Below are positions 35,024 to 45,004 of a DNA stretch of 64,000 nucleotides, in pieces. Made by a program: the position numbers and the translations under genes. The DNA is taken from NCBI RefSeq assembly GCF_947331465.1, contig NZ_CAMZOK010000001.1:310001-374000 (forward strand). Reading direction: 5' to 3'. The first letter of the stretch is position 1; each line of letters starts with the position of its first letter. This stretch comes from Shimia sp. Alg240-R146 (GTDB taxonomy: Bacteria > Pseudomonadota > Alphaproteobacteria > Rhodobacterales > Rhodobacteraceae). The notes under the pieces are model-generated. The model was not told the DNA's origin. It searched no databases and was given only the letters and a program-made list of their open reading frames with translations.

Positions 35024-35656
35024 ATGAGCCGCGGCGGGCGGGCCACCGAAAGGCCATCCGAACCGGAGCGTAAGTGCATCGCCACTGGCGAGGTCCTGCC
35101 CACAGTTGGGTTGGTTCGCTTTGTGGTGGGGCCGGACGAAACGGTTGTTCCGGACGTCAAAGGCAAGTTGCCGGGGCGCGGAATATGGGTTTTGGCCGAT
35201 CGCGCTGCGATAACCAAAGCGGCGTCCAAGGGTCTGTTCTCTCGGGCGGCCAAACAGAAAGTACAGGTGCCGGAAGGCCTTGTAGACGAAGTTGAGCGCC
35301 AATTGGCCCATCGCGTGGTCGAGCTTGTGAGCTTGTCGCGCCGGGCGGGCACAGCGGTGACCGGATACGAAAAGGTCAAGGACTGGCTGGTCAAGGATGT
35401 GGCTGAGATTTTGCTGCAGGCGTCTGACGGATCCGAGCGCGGAAAAATGAAACTACGCCCTCCTGATGAGGGCCACTACTTTGACTGCTTGACGGCCAGC
35501 GAATTGGGTTTGGCATTTGGGCGACAAACTGTGATACATGGGGCGCTTGCGTCTGGCGGACTCACTCAACGTGTTGTAGAGGAAGCCCTAAGATTAAAAG
35601 GCGTACGCGAGAAATCGGTGGTAGCGGCCACCGGGAAGGACAAGAAATCCAGATGA
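35024..35656 (+). CDS. YlxR-domain RNA-binding protein with L7Ae-like part
   Basis: This 210-residue protein joins an N-terminal YlxR (DUF448) domain ([19 protein letters not shown], with [12 protein letters not shown]) to an L7Ae-like domain ([19 protein letters not shown]). YlxR proteins occur in the nusA-infB region of many bacteria and bind nucleic acid. The two-domain form is typical of alphaproteobacteria. A stem at its ribosome binding site couples it to nusA, and its stop overlaps infB as ATGA. Confidence 0.9.
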   Translation: MSRGGRATERPSEPERKCIATGEVLPTVGLVRFVVGPDETVVPDVKGKLPGRGIWVLADRAAITKAASKGLFSRAAKQKVQVPEGLVDEVERQLAHRVVELVSLSRRAGTAVTGYEKVKDWLVKDVAEILLQASDGSERGKMKLRPPDEGHYFDCLTASELGLAFGRQTVIHGALASGGLTQRVVEEALRLKGVREKSVVAATGKDKKSR

Positions 35657-38151
35657 GCGATAACGACGGTAAAAAAACCCTGGGCCTGCGCGGCAGTGGT
35701 CGCCCCGGTAACGTGAAGCAAAGCTTTAGCCACGGGCGTACCAAAAACGTTGTGGTAGAGACAAAGCGCAAGCGTGTGGTTGTACCGAAGCCAGGAGCAG
35801 CCAAACCGGGTGCTGGCTCTGGCAAGGTTGCGGGTGATCCTTCGCGGCGTCCAGCGGGCATTTCCGATGCCGAAATGGAACGCCGTATGAAGGCATTGCA
35901 GGCCGCTAAGGCCCGTGAGGTCGAGGAAGCAGCCAAGCGCGAAGCTGAAGAAAAGAAACGTGCGGAAGCGCGTGAGCGTCGCCGTCAGGAAGCCGAAGCC
36001 AAAGAGCGCGAACAGCGCGAGGCCGAAGAGCGTGCACGCCAGAAAGCTGAAGCAGAGGAATCTGCAAAACGCGAAGCCGAGGAAGCCGCAAAACGCGCCG
36101 CTGCCGAAGCTGCCGCGCCAGCGCCGGCACCGTCTTCTGCGCCGCAGGGCCGTGGCGCGCCGACCAACAAACCGGCACCAGCAGCCACACCGCGCAAAGC
36201 CGACCGCGAGCGCGAACAGCGCAATACGCGCGGCAAGGGTCGCGACGATGGTCGCCGGTCCGGTAAGCTGACACTGGGTCAGGCCACTGGCGGCGAAGGC
36301 AATCGCCATCGCTCCATGGCCGCGATGAAGCGCAAGCAAGAGCGCGCGCGTCAGAAAGCCATGGGTGGCACGGTTGAGCGCGAAAAGGTTGTCCGTGACG
36401 TTCAGTTGCCTGAAGCAATTGTGGTGTCCGAGCTGGCCAACCGTATGGCCGAGCGTGTTGGTGAAGTTGTGAAGTCGCTCATGAATATGGGCATGATGGT
36501 CACACAGAACGAGACAATCGATGCCGACACAGCTGAGCTGATCATCGAGGAATTTGGCCACAAAGTGGTGCGGGTTTCCGATTCAGACGTGGAAGATGTG
36601 ATTTCCGAAGTCGAAGACGCGGAAAAAGATCTGAAGCCACGTCCGCCGGTCATCACCATCATGGGCCACGTTGACCACGGCAAAACCTCGTTGCTGGATG
36701 CGATCCGCGATGCCCGCGTTGTGGCTGGCGAAGCTGGCGGCATTACGCAGCACATCGGTGCCTATCAGGTGAAAACCGAAGGCGGCACAGTTCTGTCGTT
36801 CCTCGACACTCCGGGTCACGCGGCGTTTACGTCGATGCGTTCGCGCGGTGCTCAGGTGACGGACATTGTTGTACTGGTTGTGGCCGCGGACGATTCGGTC
36901 ATGCCGCAGACGATTGAGGCGATCAACCACGCGAAAGCGGCAGAAGTGCCGATGATCGTGGCGATCAACAAAATCGACCGCGAAGGTGCGGATCCCAACA
37001 AAGTGCGCGCAGAGTTGTTGCAGCACGAAGTGATTGTTGAGGGCATGTCCGGTGACGTGCAGGACGTAGAAGTCTCTGCGATCACGGGTCAGGGTCTTGA
37101 TGAGCTGTTGGAAGCCATCGCATTGCAGTCTGAAATTCTCGAGTTGAAAGCCAACCCTGATCGCGCAGCCCAAGGGGCGGTGATCGAGGCGCAGCTGGAC
37201 GTGGGTCGTGGCCCCGTCGCAACCGTTCTGGTTCAAACCGGTACATTGCGTCAGGGTGATATCTTCGTTGTGGGTGAGCAGTACGGTAAGGTTCGTGCGC
37301 TGATCAACGACAAGGGTGAACGCGTAAAAGAAGCTGGCCCATCGGTGCCTGTTGAGGTTCTAGGCCTGAACGGTACGCCAGAGGCGGGCGACGTTCTGAA
37401 CGTCACCGAGACCGAAGGCCAAGCGCGCGAGATTGCGGAATACCGCGAGCAAGCCGCCAAGGACAAACGTGCAGCAGCCGGTGCAGCGACCACGCTGGAA
37501 CAGCTGATGCAGAAGGCAAAAGAAGACGAAGACGTCGCCGAACTGCCGATCCTTGTGAAAACCGACGTGCAGGGCTCTGCCGAAGCCATCGTTCAGGCGA
37601 TGGAGAAAATCGGCAACGGCGAAGTTCGCGTTCGGGTTCTGCACTCCGGAGTGGGCGCGATCACGGAAAGCGACGTGGGTCTGGCCGAAGCAAGCGGCGC
37701 GCCAATCATGGGCTTTAACGTGCGTGCAAACGCATCTGCCCGTAACAGCGCCAACCAAAAAGGCGTTGAGATCCGGTACTATTCGGTCATCTACGACCTC
37801 GTGGACGATGTGAAAGCGGCGGCCTCTGGCCTGCTGAGCGCAGAAATTCGCGAGAACTTCATCGGCTATGCGAACATCAAAGAGGTCTTCAAAGTGACCG
37901 GTGTGGGCAAAGTTGCCGGCTGTCTGGTGACAGAAGGCGTTGCCCGTCGTTCGGCTGGTGTGCGTTTGCTGCGTGACAACGTGGTGATCCACGAAGGTAC
38001 GCTGAAAACGCTTAAGCGCTTCAAAGACGAAGTTGCGGAAGTTCAGTCCGGTCAAGAATGCGGTATGGCGTTTGAGAACTACGACGATGTCCGCGCTGAC
38101 GATGTTATCGAGATCTTCGAGCGCGAAGAAGTTACTCGGACGCTGGACTAA
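35653..38151 (+). CDS. infB: Translation initiation factor IF-2
   Basis: IF-2 brings initiator tRNA to the 30S subunit in a GTP-dependent way. The 832-residue protein has a charged Ala/Glu/Arg-rich N-terminal region (about 75-190, likely helical), an IF2_N-like segment, then the G domain with [24 protein letters not shown] and NKID, and the C-terminal domains. The ATG overlaps the ylxR stop as ATGA. A strong terminator follows. Confidence 0.97.
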   Translation: MSDNDGKKTLGLRGSGRPGNVKQSFSHGRTKNVVVETKRKRVVVPKPGAAKPGAGSGKVAGDPSRRPAGISDAEMERRMKALQAAKAREVEEAAKREAEEKKRAEARERRRQEAEAKEREQREAEERARQKAEAEESAKREAEEAAKRAAAEAAAPAPAPSSAPQGRGAPTNKPAPAATPRKADREREQRNTRGKGRDDGRRSGKLTLGQATGGEGNRHRSMAAMKRKQERARQKAMGGTVEREKVVRDVQLPEAIVVSELANRMAERVGEVVKSLMNMGMMVTQNETIDADTAELIIEEFGHKVVRVSDSDVEDVISEVEDAEKDLKPRPPVITIMGHVDHGKTSLLDAIRDARVVAGEAGGITQHIGAYQVKTEGGTVLSFLDTPGHAAFTSMRSRGAQVTDIVVLVVAADDSVMPQTIEAINHAKAAEVPMIVAINKIDREGADPNKVRAELLQHEVIVEGMSGDVQDVEVSAITGQGLDELLEAIALQSEILELKANPDRAAQGAVIEAQLDVGRGPVATVLVQTGTLRQGDIFVVGEQYGKVRALINDKGERVKEAGPSVPVEVLGLNGTPEAGDVLNVTETEGQAREIAEYREQAAKDKRAAAGAATTLEQLMQKAKEDEDVAELPILVKTDVQGSAEAIVQAMEKIGNGEVRVRVLHSGVGAITESDVGLAEASGAPIMGFNVRANASARNSANQKGVEIRYYSVIYDLVDDVKAAASGLLSAEIRENFIGYANIKEVFKVTGVGKVAGCLVTEGVARRSAGVRLLRDNVVIHEGTLKTLKRFKDEVAEVQSGQECGMAFENYDDVRADDVIEIFEREEVTRTLD

Positions 38152-38169
38152 GCGGTCTCGACAAAATCA

Positions 38170-38208
38170 AAAAGAAAAGGCCGCCCGATTGAGGCGGCCT
38201 TTTCTTTT
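38170..38208. terminator. Bidirectional terminator after infB
   Basis: A perfect 16-bp stem, AAAAGAAAAGGCCGCC (38170-38185) with GGCGGCCTTTTCTTTT (38193-38208), has a 7-nt loop and T-rich or A-rich flanks. It ends infB on the plus strand and can end minus-strand transcripts from 38344 leftwards. Confidence 0.93.
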
Positions 38209-38344
38209 ATCGGTTGAGTGTCGAAATCGGCTTTCCGGAGTAGATCTTGTCTCCGACTTGAACGGAAATTCTGCCGTCCGGCAAGTTTCCGACCACTGTG
38301 CCTTGAATAGACACACAGCTGCCCACTGTAATAGTTCGTAACAT
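38207..38344 (-). CDS. Small ORF of unknown function (45 aa)
   Basis: A 45-codon frame starts at ATG 38344 with a purine-rich GGGGGAA upstream and ends next to the infB terminator. The predicted product (MLRTITVGSCVSIQGTVVGN start, ending ISTLNR) has no signal peptide or membrane segment and looks like a small beta-rich fold. An in-frame ATG at 38395 would add 17 residues. I know no homologue. It could be real, because the frame is uninterrupted up to a terminator placed to end it. Confidence 0.45.
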   Translation of the reverse strand: MLRTITVGSCVSIQGTVVGNLPDGRISVQVGDKIYSGKPISTLNR

Positions 38345-38494
38345 GTCAATTCCCCCAGTTGATTGACAGGTTTCTTTTGATCGTGCTGCTCGCAAGAACG
38401 TGGAAAGTCCTCACGATGCACCATTATTAACCACAAAAAAGAAACAAAAGAACCCTATCTTTGGGGGTGTGGGCCATTTCTTCCGGCGAGGCGC

Positions 38495-38893
38495 TTACAC
38501 CCAATCCCGGATCATTGGGATCAGAGGCAAATCAGCGGGCGGCATGTCAAAGTCGCGAAGTTTTTCAGGGCGTGCCCATTTCAAAACCTGACCTTCACGC
38601 GCTCTGGGCGTGCCTTCCCACTTTCGGCAGGCAAACAACGGCATGAGCAGATGAAAATCATCGTAGGTATGTGAGGCAAACGTCAGCGGCGCCAAACAAC
38701 TTTGCCACGTGTTGATGCCCAGTTCTTCTTCAAGTTCCCGGATCAGGGCCACCTCGGGTGTTTCTCCGGGCTCCACCTTGCCACCAGGAAACTCCCACAG
38801 ACCTGCCATGGATTTTCCTTCTGGCCGTTGCGCCAAAAGAATACGGCCATCGACGTCAATCAGGCACACAGCGGACACAAGCACGGTCTTCAC
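38495..38893 (-). CDS. mutT: 8-oxo-dGTP diphosphatase, MutT-like NUDIX
   Basis: This 132-residue NUDIX protein has the MutT-like strand RILLAQRPEGKSMAGLWEFPG followed by the Nudix box GGKVEPGETPEVALIRELEEELG. It probably removes oxidised guanine nucleotides from the pool. The start overlaps the argJ stop by ATGA on the minus strand, so argJ and mutT are co-translated. Confidence 0.92.
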   Translation of the reverse strand: MKTVLVSAVCLIDVDGRILLAQRPEGKSMAGLWEFPGGKVEPGETPEVALIRELEEELGINTWQSCLAPLTFASHTYDDFHLLMPLFACRKWEGTPRAREGQVLKWARPEKLRDFDMPPADLPLIPMIRDWV

Positions 38894-40116
38894 GAGCGGT
38901 AATCCGCGTTAATCGTGATGTAGCCATGCGTCAAATCGCAGGTCCAGACCGTGGATTCAAAGCCCCCCAAGCCAAGGCCAACGGTAATGTTGATGGTTTG
39001 CGCCTTCATATAGTCTGCGCCTGCGTCTTCGGAATAATCAGGGGAAACCCAGCCGGCTTCGGCCACCAGAATGTCGCCGAATTTAATCGTGAGAAGGTCG
39101 CGGTCCGCCGCAGCACCGGATTTGCCGATGGCCATGACGATGCGACCCCAGTTGGGATCTTCGCCCGCGATGGCGGTTTTCACCAATGGTGAGTTGGCAA
39201 TGGCCAGCGCGTGGGTGCGCGCGTCGCCTTCTGATGCGGCGCCTTGAACGTTGATTTCCACGAATTTCGTGGCGCCTTCGCCATCGCGCACCACTTGGTG
39301 TGCCAGATCCAACATCACCTCATGCAGCGCCGCACGAAACGCGGCGTCCTCGGTTACGTCCACACCGCTTTGACCGGTGGCGGCCAACAGCAGGGTGTCA
39401 GATGTCGATGTGTCGCTGTCCACGGTGATGCTGTTGAAGGTCTTTTCGTTCAGTTCCGACAGCATCGCCTGAAGCGGGGCGCGTTCGATTTTGGCGTCGG
39501 TAAAGATGTAGACCAGCATCGTGGCCATATCGGGGGCAATCATGCCGGAGCCTTTGGCGATGCCGGCAATTTTGACCTCGCCGATGGAGGTCTGGATCAC
39601 GCGGGCCGCGCCTTTGGCAAAGGTGTCGGTGGTGCGGATGGCTTCTGCGGCGTCCGGCAAATTCTGCGGGCTGAGAGAAGCCGCCATATCGGCGAGTTTC
39701 GCGGTGATGCGGTCGTGCGGCAGGGGCTCACCGATCACACCGGTTGAGCTGGAAAACACCCGTTCTTCCGGCACGTCGAGGGCCTGCGCCACTGCGTTGG
39801 TCACAGCTTTGGTCGATTGAACGCCGTTTTTGCCGGTGAAGGCGTTGGCGTTGCCCGCGTTGACCACAATCGCGGCACCCTGATCGCCGGACCTGCCAAT
39901 TTTCTCCTGACAATCCAGAACGGCCGCAGAGCGTGTTGCGGATTTGGTGAAAACGCCGGTCACCACGGTGCCCGCGGCGAGTTCCGCGATCATGACGTCT
40001 TTGCGACCGGCGTATTTCACGCCAGCTTCAGTGGTGGCAAATCGGGCTCCCGCGATCTCTGGCAGCTCCGGAAACCGTGCAGGTGCCAGCGGGGAAACGT
40101 GGTCGATGGTGGCCAT
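38890..40116 (-). CDS. argJ: Bifunctional ornithine acetyltransferase/N-acetylglutamate synthase
   Basis: ArgJ transfers the acetyl group from N-acetylornithine to glutamate, closing the cyclic arginine pathway; bifunctional forms also use acetyl-CoA. The 408-residue protein self-cleaves at the conserved ATM-L site, visible as PDMATMLVYIF, whose Thr becomes the catalytic nucleophile. It follows the parvulin gene by 2 nt and overlaps mutT, forming a minus-strand operon. Confidence 0.96.
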   Translation of the reverse strand: MATIDHVSPLAPARFPELPEIAGARFATTEAGVKYAGRKDVMIAELAAGTVVTGVFTKSATRSAAVLDCQEKIGRSGDQGAAIVVNAGNANAFTGKNGVQSTKAVTNAVAQALDVPEERVFSSSTGVIGEPLPHDRITAKLADMAASLSPQNLPDAAEAIRTTDTFAKGAARVIQTSIGEVKIAGIAKGSGMIAPDMATMLVYIFTDAKIERAPLQAMLSELNEKTFNSITVDSDTSTSDTLLLAATGQSGVDVTEDAAFRAALHEVMLDLAHQVVRDGEGATKFVEINVQGAASEGDARTHALAIANSPLVKTAIAGEDPNWGRIVMAIGKSGAAADRDLLTIKFGDILVAEAGWVSPDYSEDAGADYMKAQTINITVGLGLGGFESTVWTCDLTHGYITINADYRS

Positions 40117-40118
40117 GA

Positions 40119-40988
40119 TCAGTCCTGCGAAATTGGGTCAGCGATCAGATCAGAACGTTTCAGAATTTCCGGGTCGATCTCTGCTGCGTCGGTTTTTTCG
40201 ATGGTCGCCTCAGCAGACAGCGTCGCGATATAGTCGCGAACCGCTTCTTCTTGCGCTTCATCGAGAAGCTCTTGGCGGGTTTCTTCAAACGACGGGGCTG
40301 TCACGGCGCGGGCATTGTTCAGCTTGATGACGTGCCACCCAAATTGCGTCTGAACCGGCGCTGAAATGTCGCCGACGGTCATACCGACCACTGCGTCCTC
40401 AAACGGCTTGACCATTTGGCCTTTGCCAAACCACCCCAATTCGCCGCCGGAGGGGCCAGACGGGCCGGTGGATTTGGACTTTGCCAGTTCTGCAAAATCG
40501 GCACCGGCCTCTAGGTCTGCGACGAGAGATTTTGCTTCGTCTTCGGTGTTCACAAGAATGTGGCTGGCGTTGAACTCGGATTCGTCGCCCAGATGCGCAA
40601 AACGACTCTCATAGATCCCTTTGAGGTCCGCGTCGGTGATTTCATGAACCGTCACAAAATCTTCGAGCGCCCTGGTCGCCAACAAGGCGCGTTTTTCGTT
40701 TTCAAGCATAAGGGCCACTGAAAGCGGTACGTCCCCGTCAAATGTGTGTGCCAGTGCTGTTTGTTGGATCAACTGTTCGAAAATGCTGTCAAAAAGCACG
40801 TTTGACGGAAGGTCTTTGTATTGGTCCGGCAAAGCATCGCGTACGGCGATCATTTGGCCGAGGGTGATGTCAATTCCGTTGACCGTGGCCATTACGGTTT
40901 CTGCGGTTGGAGCCTCTTCTGCCATGGCGGGAGTCGCAAACATCAGAGCAACGGCCCCGGCACGCAAAATATTGAGGGTTTTTGACAT
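40119..40988 (-). CDS. Periplasmic peptidyl-prolyl isomerase (parvulin)
   Basis: This 289-residue exported protein has a signal peptide (ends ATPAMA, cleavage near residue 23), an N-terminal SurA/PrsA-like helical region and a parvulin domain (ASHILVNTEDEAKSL, GPSGPSGGELGWFGKGQMVK, GDISAPVQTQFGWHVIKL). It probably folds exported proteins. The ATG at 40988 has AAGGA upstream. It is divergent from secA and upstream of argJ. Confidence 0.93.
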   Translation of the reverse strand: MSKTLNILRAGAVALMFATPAMAEEAPTAETVMATVNGIDITLGQMIAVRDALPDQYKDLPSNVLFDSIFEQLIQQTALAHTFDGDVPLSVALMLENEKRALLATRALEDFVTVHEITDADLKGIYESRFAHLGDESEFNASHILVNTEDEAKSLVADLEAGADFAELAKSKSTGPSGPSGGELGWFGKGQMVKPFEDAVVGMTVGDISAPVQTQFGWHVIKLNNARAVTAPSFEETRQELLDEAQEEAVRDYIATLSAEATIEKTDAAEIDPEILKRSDLIADPISQD

Positions 40989-41026
40989 CGTTTCGTCCTT
41001 GGCTGTGGCCGCATGGGTCCGCGGCG

Positions 41027-41055
41027 TTGACACTGTTTGACACGCCCCTTACATC
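41027..41055 (+). promoter_or_regulatory. Candidate secA promoter
   Basis: TTGACA (41027-41032) and TACATC (41050-41055) are separated by 17 nt, giving a leader of about 99 nt. The -10 is weak. It lies in the 172-nt gap between the divergent parvulin and secA genes. Confidence 0.45.
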
Positions 41056-41160
41056 GCTTTGAGGCTTAGGCAAACGCTTGTTTCCCCTCTTGTATGAGGG
41101 TGACGGCGGGACAGCAAGAAATAGCCTCGCACGAATGCGTCAACGAAGGACACGACAACC

Positions 41161-43872
41161 ATGCTCGGATTGGGAAAAATCGCCAAAAAGGTCTTCGGAA
41201 CGCCGAACGACCGAAAAGTTAAGGCGACACGTCCACTCGTTGACAAGATCAACGCATTGGAGCCGGAGTTTGAAAAACTCTCCGACGCAGAGATCATTGC
41301 CAAAACAGAAGCGTTGTCGGAGCGCGCTAAGGGCGGCGAGTCGCTGGATGCGCTTTTGCCGGAAGCCTTTGCCAACTGCCGCGAGGCTGCAAAGCGCGCG
41401 CTGGGGCTGCGCGCCTTTGATGTGCAATTGATGGGCGGCATATTCCTGCACGAAGGCAATATTTCGGAAATGAAAACCGGCGAGGGTAAGACCCTTGTGG
41501 CGACCTTTCCGGCCTACCTAAACGCGCTGACCGGCAAGGGTGTGCACGTTGTGACGGTCAACGATTACCTTGCCCGCCGTGATGCGGAATGGATGGCCAA
41601 CGTGTTCACCGCGCTTGGCATGACCACCGGCGTTGTTGTACCGCAGCAACCCGAAGACGAAAAGCGTGCGGCTTATGCCTGTGACATCACTTATGCGACC
41701 AACAACGAGCTGGGCTTTGACTATCTGCGCGACAACATGAAGTCCGAGCTGGCCGATATGAGCCAGCGCGAGCACAACTTTGCCATCGTGGATGAGGTCG
41801 ACAGCATCTTGGTCGACGAAGCACGGACACCGTTGATTATTTCCGGCCCGTCGCAAGACCGAACTGACCTTTACATGGCGATCGACAAGTTGATCCCTGA
41901 CGTGCTCGAGGAACACTACGAGCTCGACGAAAAATCCCGCAACGTGACCTTCACGGATGAGGGCAACGAATTTCTCGAAGAGCACCTTCTGGCGCGCGGC
42001 TTGTTGCCCGAAGGCCAGAGTCTTTACGATCCGGAAAGCACCACGATTGTGCACCACATCAATCAGGGTCTGCGGGCGCACAAGCTGTTCACCAAGGACA
42101 AAGACTACATCGTTCGCGACCGTCAGGTCGTGCTGATTGATGAGTTCACCGGGCGCATGATGACGGGCCGTCGTCTGTCGGACGGGCTGCATCAGGCGAT
42201 TGAAGCCAAGGAAGGTTGCGACATTCAGCCGGAAAACGTGACTTTGGCGCAGGTGACCTTTCAGAACTACTTCCGCCTATATGGCAAACTTGGCGGCATG
42301 ACAGGCACGGCATCGACCGAAGCCGAGGAATTTTCGGAAATCTATGGTCTTGGCGTGGTCGAAGTTCCGACCAACCGGCCCATTGCGCGCATTGACGACG
42401 ACGACGCCGTGTATCGGACCGCGCGCGAAAAATTCGAAGCAATTGTCAAAACCATCAAAGAAGCGAGCGACAAGGGACAGCCGATTCTGGTGGGTACCAC
42501 GTCGATTGAAAAATCCGAGTTCCTGTCCAGTGAACTCGACAAAGCTGGTGTGAAACACAACGTCCTGAACGCCCGTCAGCACGAAAAAGAAGCGCAGATC
42601 GTGGCCGACGCTGGCAAGCTGGGCGCGGTAACCATCGCGACCAACATGGCTGGCCGTGGCACGGACATCAAATTGGGCGGCAACGTCGAATTCAAAGTCC
42701 TGGAGGCGATCGCAGCCGACCCCGATGGCGATCACGAGGCCATTCGCGCCGAGATCGAAGAGGGTCACAAGGCGGATGAACAGGCGGTCAAAGAGGCGGG
42801 TGGTCTGTTTGTTCTCGCCACCGAACGCCACGAAAGCCGTCGTATCGACAACCAGCTGCGAGGCCGCTCTGGCCGTCAGGGCGACCCGGGCCGTTCATCG
42901 TTCTTCCTGAGCCTCGAAGACGATCTGATGCGCATCTTCGGTTCTGACCGGCTGGACAAAGTGTTGTCGTCGCTGGGCATGGAAGAGGGCGAGGCAATCA
43001 TTCACCCGTGGGTGAACAAGTCGCTGGAGCGCGCGCAGGCCAAAGTGGAAGGCCGCAACTTTGACATCCGCAAACAGCTTTTGAAGTTTGACGATGTGAT
43101 GAACGAACAGCGTAAAGTGATCTTTGGCCAACGCCGCGAGATCATGGAAGCCGAAGATCTTTCGGATGTGGCGCAGGATATGCGCCACGACGTGATCGGC
43201 GAGCTTGTTGATCAGTATATGCCGCCAAAGACCTACGCCGATCAGTGGGACACCGAGGGGCTTTATGCCGCTGCCATCGAACGGCTTGGCCTGGACGTGC
43301 CGGTGATCGAATGGGCAGACGAAGAAGGCGTTGATGACGAACAAATTCGCGAACGTCTTGAGACCAAAGCGGATGAGATGATGGCGGCCAAAGCTGTCAA
43401 CTTTGGCCCCGAAGCGATGCGCATGATTGAAAAACAGATCCTGCTGCAGACCATCGACACCAAATGGCGTGAGCACCTGCTGACGCTGGAGCATTTGCGG
43501 TCAGTGGTCGGGTTCCGCGGGTATGCGCAGCGTGATCCGCTGAATGAATACAAAAACGAATCCTTCCAGTTGTTTGAGAGCATGCTCGACAGCCTGCGCG
43601 AGGATGTGACCACAACTCTGGCGCGGATTCGCCCCATTTCCGAAGACGAACAGCGCGAACTGGCGCAGCAGATGCAGCAGCGCGAAAGTGGTGCGTCGCA
43701 AGTGTCTGAGGCGGGCGCGCCGCAGGATGAGACACCTGTTCCAAACCCTGAAAATGCGGTGGAAGGCTTTGATGAAAACAACCCGGAAACCTGGGGAAAT
43801 CCAGGCCGCAATGACAAGTGTCCTTGTGGGTCCGGCAAGAAATTCAAGCACTGCCATGGTCGTTTGACCTGA
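41161..43872 (+). CDS. secA: Preprotein translocase ATPase SecA
   Basis: SecA drives export of unfolded preproteins through SecYEG. The 903-residue product has the DEAD-like motor with [35 protein letters not shown] and [14 protein letters not shown], the helical wing and scaffold, and a C-terminal zinc-binding tail [17 protein letters not shown] for SecB and phospholipid binding. The parvulin gene is divergent, and an exported-protein gene pair follows. Confidence 0.98.
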   Translation: MLGLGKIAKKVFGTPNDRKVKATRPLVDKINALEPEFEKLSDAEIIAKTEALSERAKGGESLDALLPEAFANCREAAKRALGLRAFDVQLMGGIFLHEGNISEMKTGEGKTLVATFPAYLNALTGKGVHVVTVNDYLARRDAEWMANVFTALGMTTGVVVPQQPEDEKRAAYACDITYATNNELGFDYLRDNMKSELADMSQREHNFAIVDEVDSILVDEARTPLIISGPSQDRTDLYMAIDKLIPDVLEEHYELDEKSRNVTFTDEGNEFLEEHLLARGLLPEGQSLYDPESTTIVHHINQGLRAHKLFTKDKDYIVRDRQVVLIDEFTGRMMTGRRLSDGLHQAIEAKEGCDIQPENVTLAQVTFQNYFRLYGKLGGMTGTASTEAEEFSEIYGLGVVEVPTNRPIARIDDDDAVYRTAREKFEAIVKTIKEASDKGQPILVGTTSIEKSEFLSSELDKAGVKHNVLNARQHEKEAQIVADAGKLGAVTIATNMAGRGTDIKLGGNVEFKVLEAIAADPDGDHEAIRAEIEEGHKADEQAVKEAGGLFVLATERHESRRIDNQLRGRSGRQGDPGRSSFFLSLEDDLMRIFGSDRLDKVLSSLGMEEGEAIIHPWVNKSLERAQAKVEGRNFDIRKQLLKFDDVMNEQRKVIFGQRREIMEAEDLSDVAQDMRHDVIGELVDQYMPPKTYADQWDTEGLYAAAIERLGLDVPVIEWADEEGVDDEQIRERLETKADEMMAAKAVNFGPEAMRMIEKQILLQTIDTKWREHLLTLEHLRSVVGFRGYAQRDPLNEYKNESFQLFESMLDSLREDVTTTLARIRPISEDEQRELAQQMQQRESGASQVSEAGAPQDETPVPNPENAVEGFDENNPETWGNPGRNDKCPCGSGKKFKHCHGRLT

Positions 43873-43895
43873 CCTATTTGCGACAGACTTAAATC

Positions 43896-43924
43896 AAAAG
43901 GGCGCCTTAAGGGTGCCCTTTTTG
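43896..43924 (+). terminator. Intrinsic terminator after secA
   Basis: AAAGGGCGCC (about 43897-43906) pairs with GGGTGCCCTTT (43911-43921), loop TTAA, followed by TTTTG. It ends 12 nt before the next stem-loop, leaving no room for a conventional promoter upstream of the next gene except within this terminator or secA. Confidence 0.85.
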
Positions 43925-43936
43925 TTTGGGAGATTG

Positions 43937-43969
43937 GCCTCCGTATTTTATGTATCGGAGGCTTTCATG
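43937..43969 (+). promoter_or_regulatory. Shine-Dalgarno-sequestering stem-loop
   Basis: GCCTCCG (43937-43943) pairs with CGGAGGC (43956-43962) across a 12-nt AT-rich loop. The whole GGAGG (43957-43961) used by the gene at 43967 is in the right arm, five bases before the ATG. Folding would block ribosome binding. Confidence 0.65.
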
Positions 43970-44983
43970 GCCAATATGAGAAACGTGTATCGCCGCTATT
44001 CTATGGCCTGTGCGACGCTGACCATTGCCATCTTCATTGGCTTTATTATGGAACGGACCGAGGCCAGCCAAGTGCCCGTCGCGGCCCAAAGCACCGCGCC
44101 TGTGTCTGCCTTGCCTGCGATCAACGCGAGTCTCGGAGGGGGTGTTTTGTCCACTCCGAAACGGCCCAGTGCCAGCGGACTTCCGATGATGCCCAGCGAC
44201 CACGGCGCGCAAGCCAGTTTGCCTGGTGTGCCCGTGTTGGTCGCGGTTGCAGAAGACGTGCCAGTCGGGCTGATTCCCCAAGAAGAAGTTGTGCCAGCCA
44301 TGTCCTGTGATGTGTCGCTCGCGGCCGAAGGTACGGCTGGCGCCATGGTGCGATTGGTGCTCAATGCGCCTTGTCACACAGGAGAGCGTGTGTCGGTGCA
44401 TCACGGTGATCTAAAGTTCACCGAGTTGGTTGGCGATGACGGTTTTCTGGACTTGATGGTGCCTGCGCTTTCCACCAACGCGGTGTTTGCAATGTTGTTC
44501 GCCAACGGTGACGGTGCAACTGCGACTGTCGCAGTGGACAGCCTGATGTTTTATGACCGCACGGTTATTCGATGGTCCGGTGAGAGCGGTGTAGAGCTGC
44601 ACGCTCGTGAGTTTGGCGCACAATATGGCGAGGCTGGCCATGTTTGGCGGGGCCGCGCCCGCGATATTTCTGCGATGATTGGGGGCGTTGGCGGCTTTCT
44701 GACCCCATTGGGCAACCCCGAAATAGCCGAAGCGGCACGCGCCGAGGTTTATACTTTTCCCAGCGTTACAGCGGCGCAAAGCGGATCGATTGCGCTGAGC
44801 GTTGAGGCTGAAATCACCGAAAGAAACTGTGGCCGTACAATCCACGTCGAAACCGGAAAAATTGAGGCCGGTAAAACCGTGTCTTCGCGGCACATGCAGT
44901 TGGAAATTCCAGCCTGTGACGCAGTGGGACAATTTCTGGTGTTGAAAAACCTCGTCGAAGACCTGACAATCGCGCAAAAATAA
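43967..44983 (+). CDS. Membrane-anchored exported protein, unknown
   Basis: I do not recognise a family. The 338-residue protein has a short cytoplasmic start (MANMRNVYRRYS), one membrane segment (ACATLTIAIFIGFIM, about 13-28), a low-complexity Ala/Pro-rich linker (about 30-110), and a periplasmic domain with a few conserved-looking cysteines (AMSCDVSLA, NAPCHTGERV, RNCGRTI, PACDAV), possibly two disulfides. It is 21 nt upstream of the PstS-OmpA fusion gene, so the two are probably one operon and one envelope unit. Confidence 0.72.
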   Translation: MANMRNVYRRYSMACATLTIAIFIGFIMERTEASQVPVAAQSTAPVSALPAINASLGGGVLSTPKRPSASGLPMMPSDHGAQASLPGVPVLVAVAEDVPVGLIPQEEVVPAMSCDVSLAAEGTAGAMVRLVLNAPCHTGERVSVHHGDLKFTELVGDDGFLDLMVPALSTNAVFAMLFANGDGATATVAVDSLMFYDRTVIRWSGESGVELHAREFGAQYGEAGHVWRGRARDISAMIGGVGGFLTPLGNPEIAEAARAEVYTFPSVTAAQSGSIALSVEAEITERNCGRTIHVETGKIEAGKTVSSRHMQLEIPACDAVGQFLVLKNLVEDLTIAQK

Positions 44984-45004
44984 GCTGGCGGTCAGGAATT
45001 CCAA

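Noticed and set aside
33321..35057. A 578-codon minus-strand frame opposite nusA.
   Set aside because: Same shadow effect; no ribosome binding site or recognised domain, and nusA is unambiguous.
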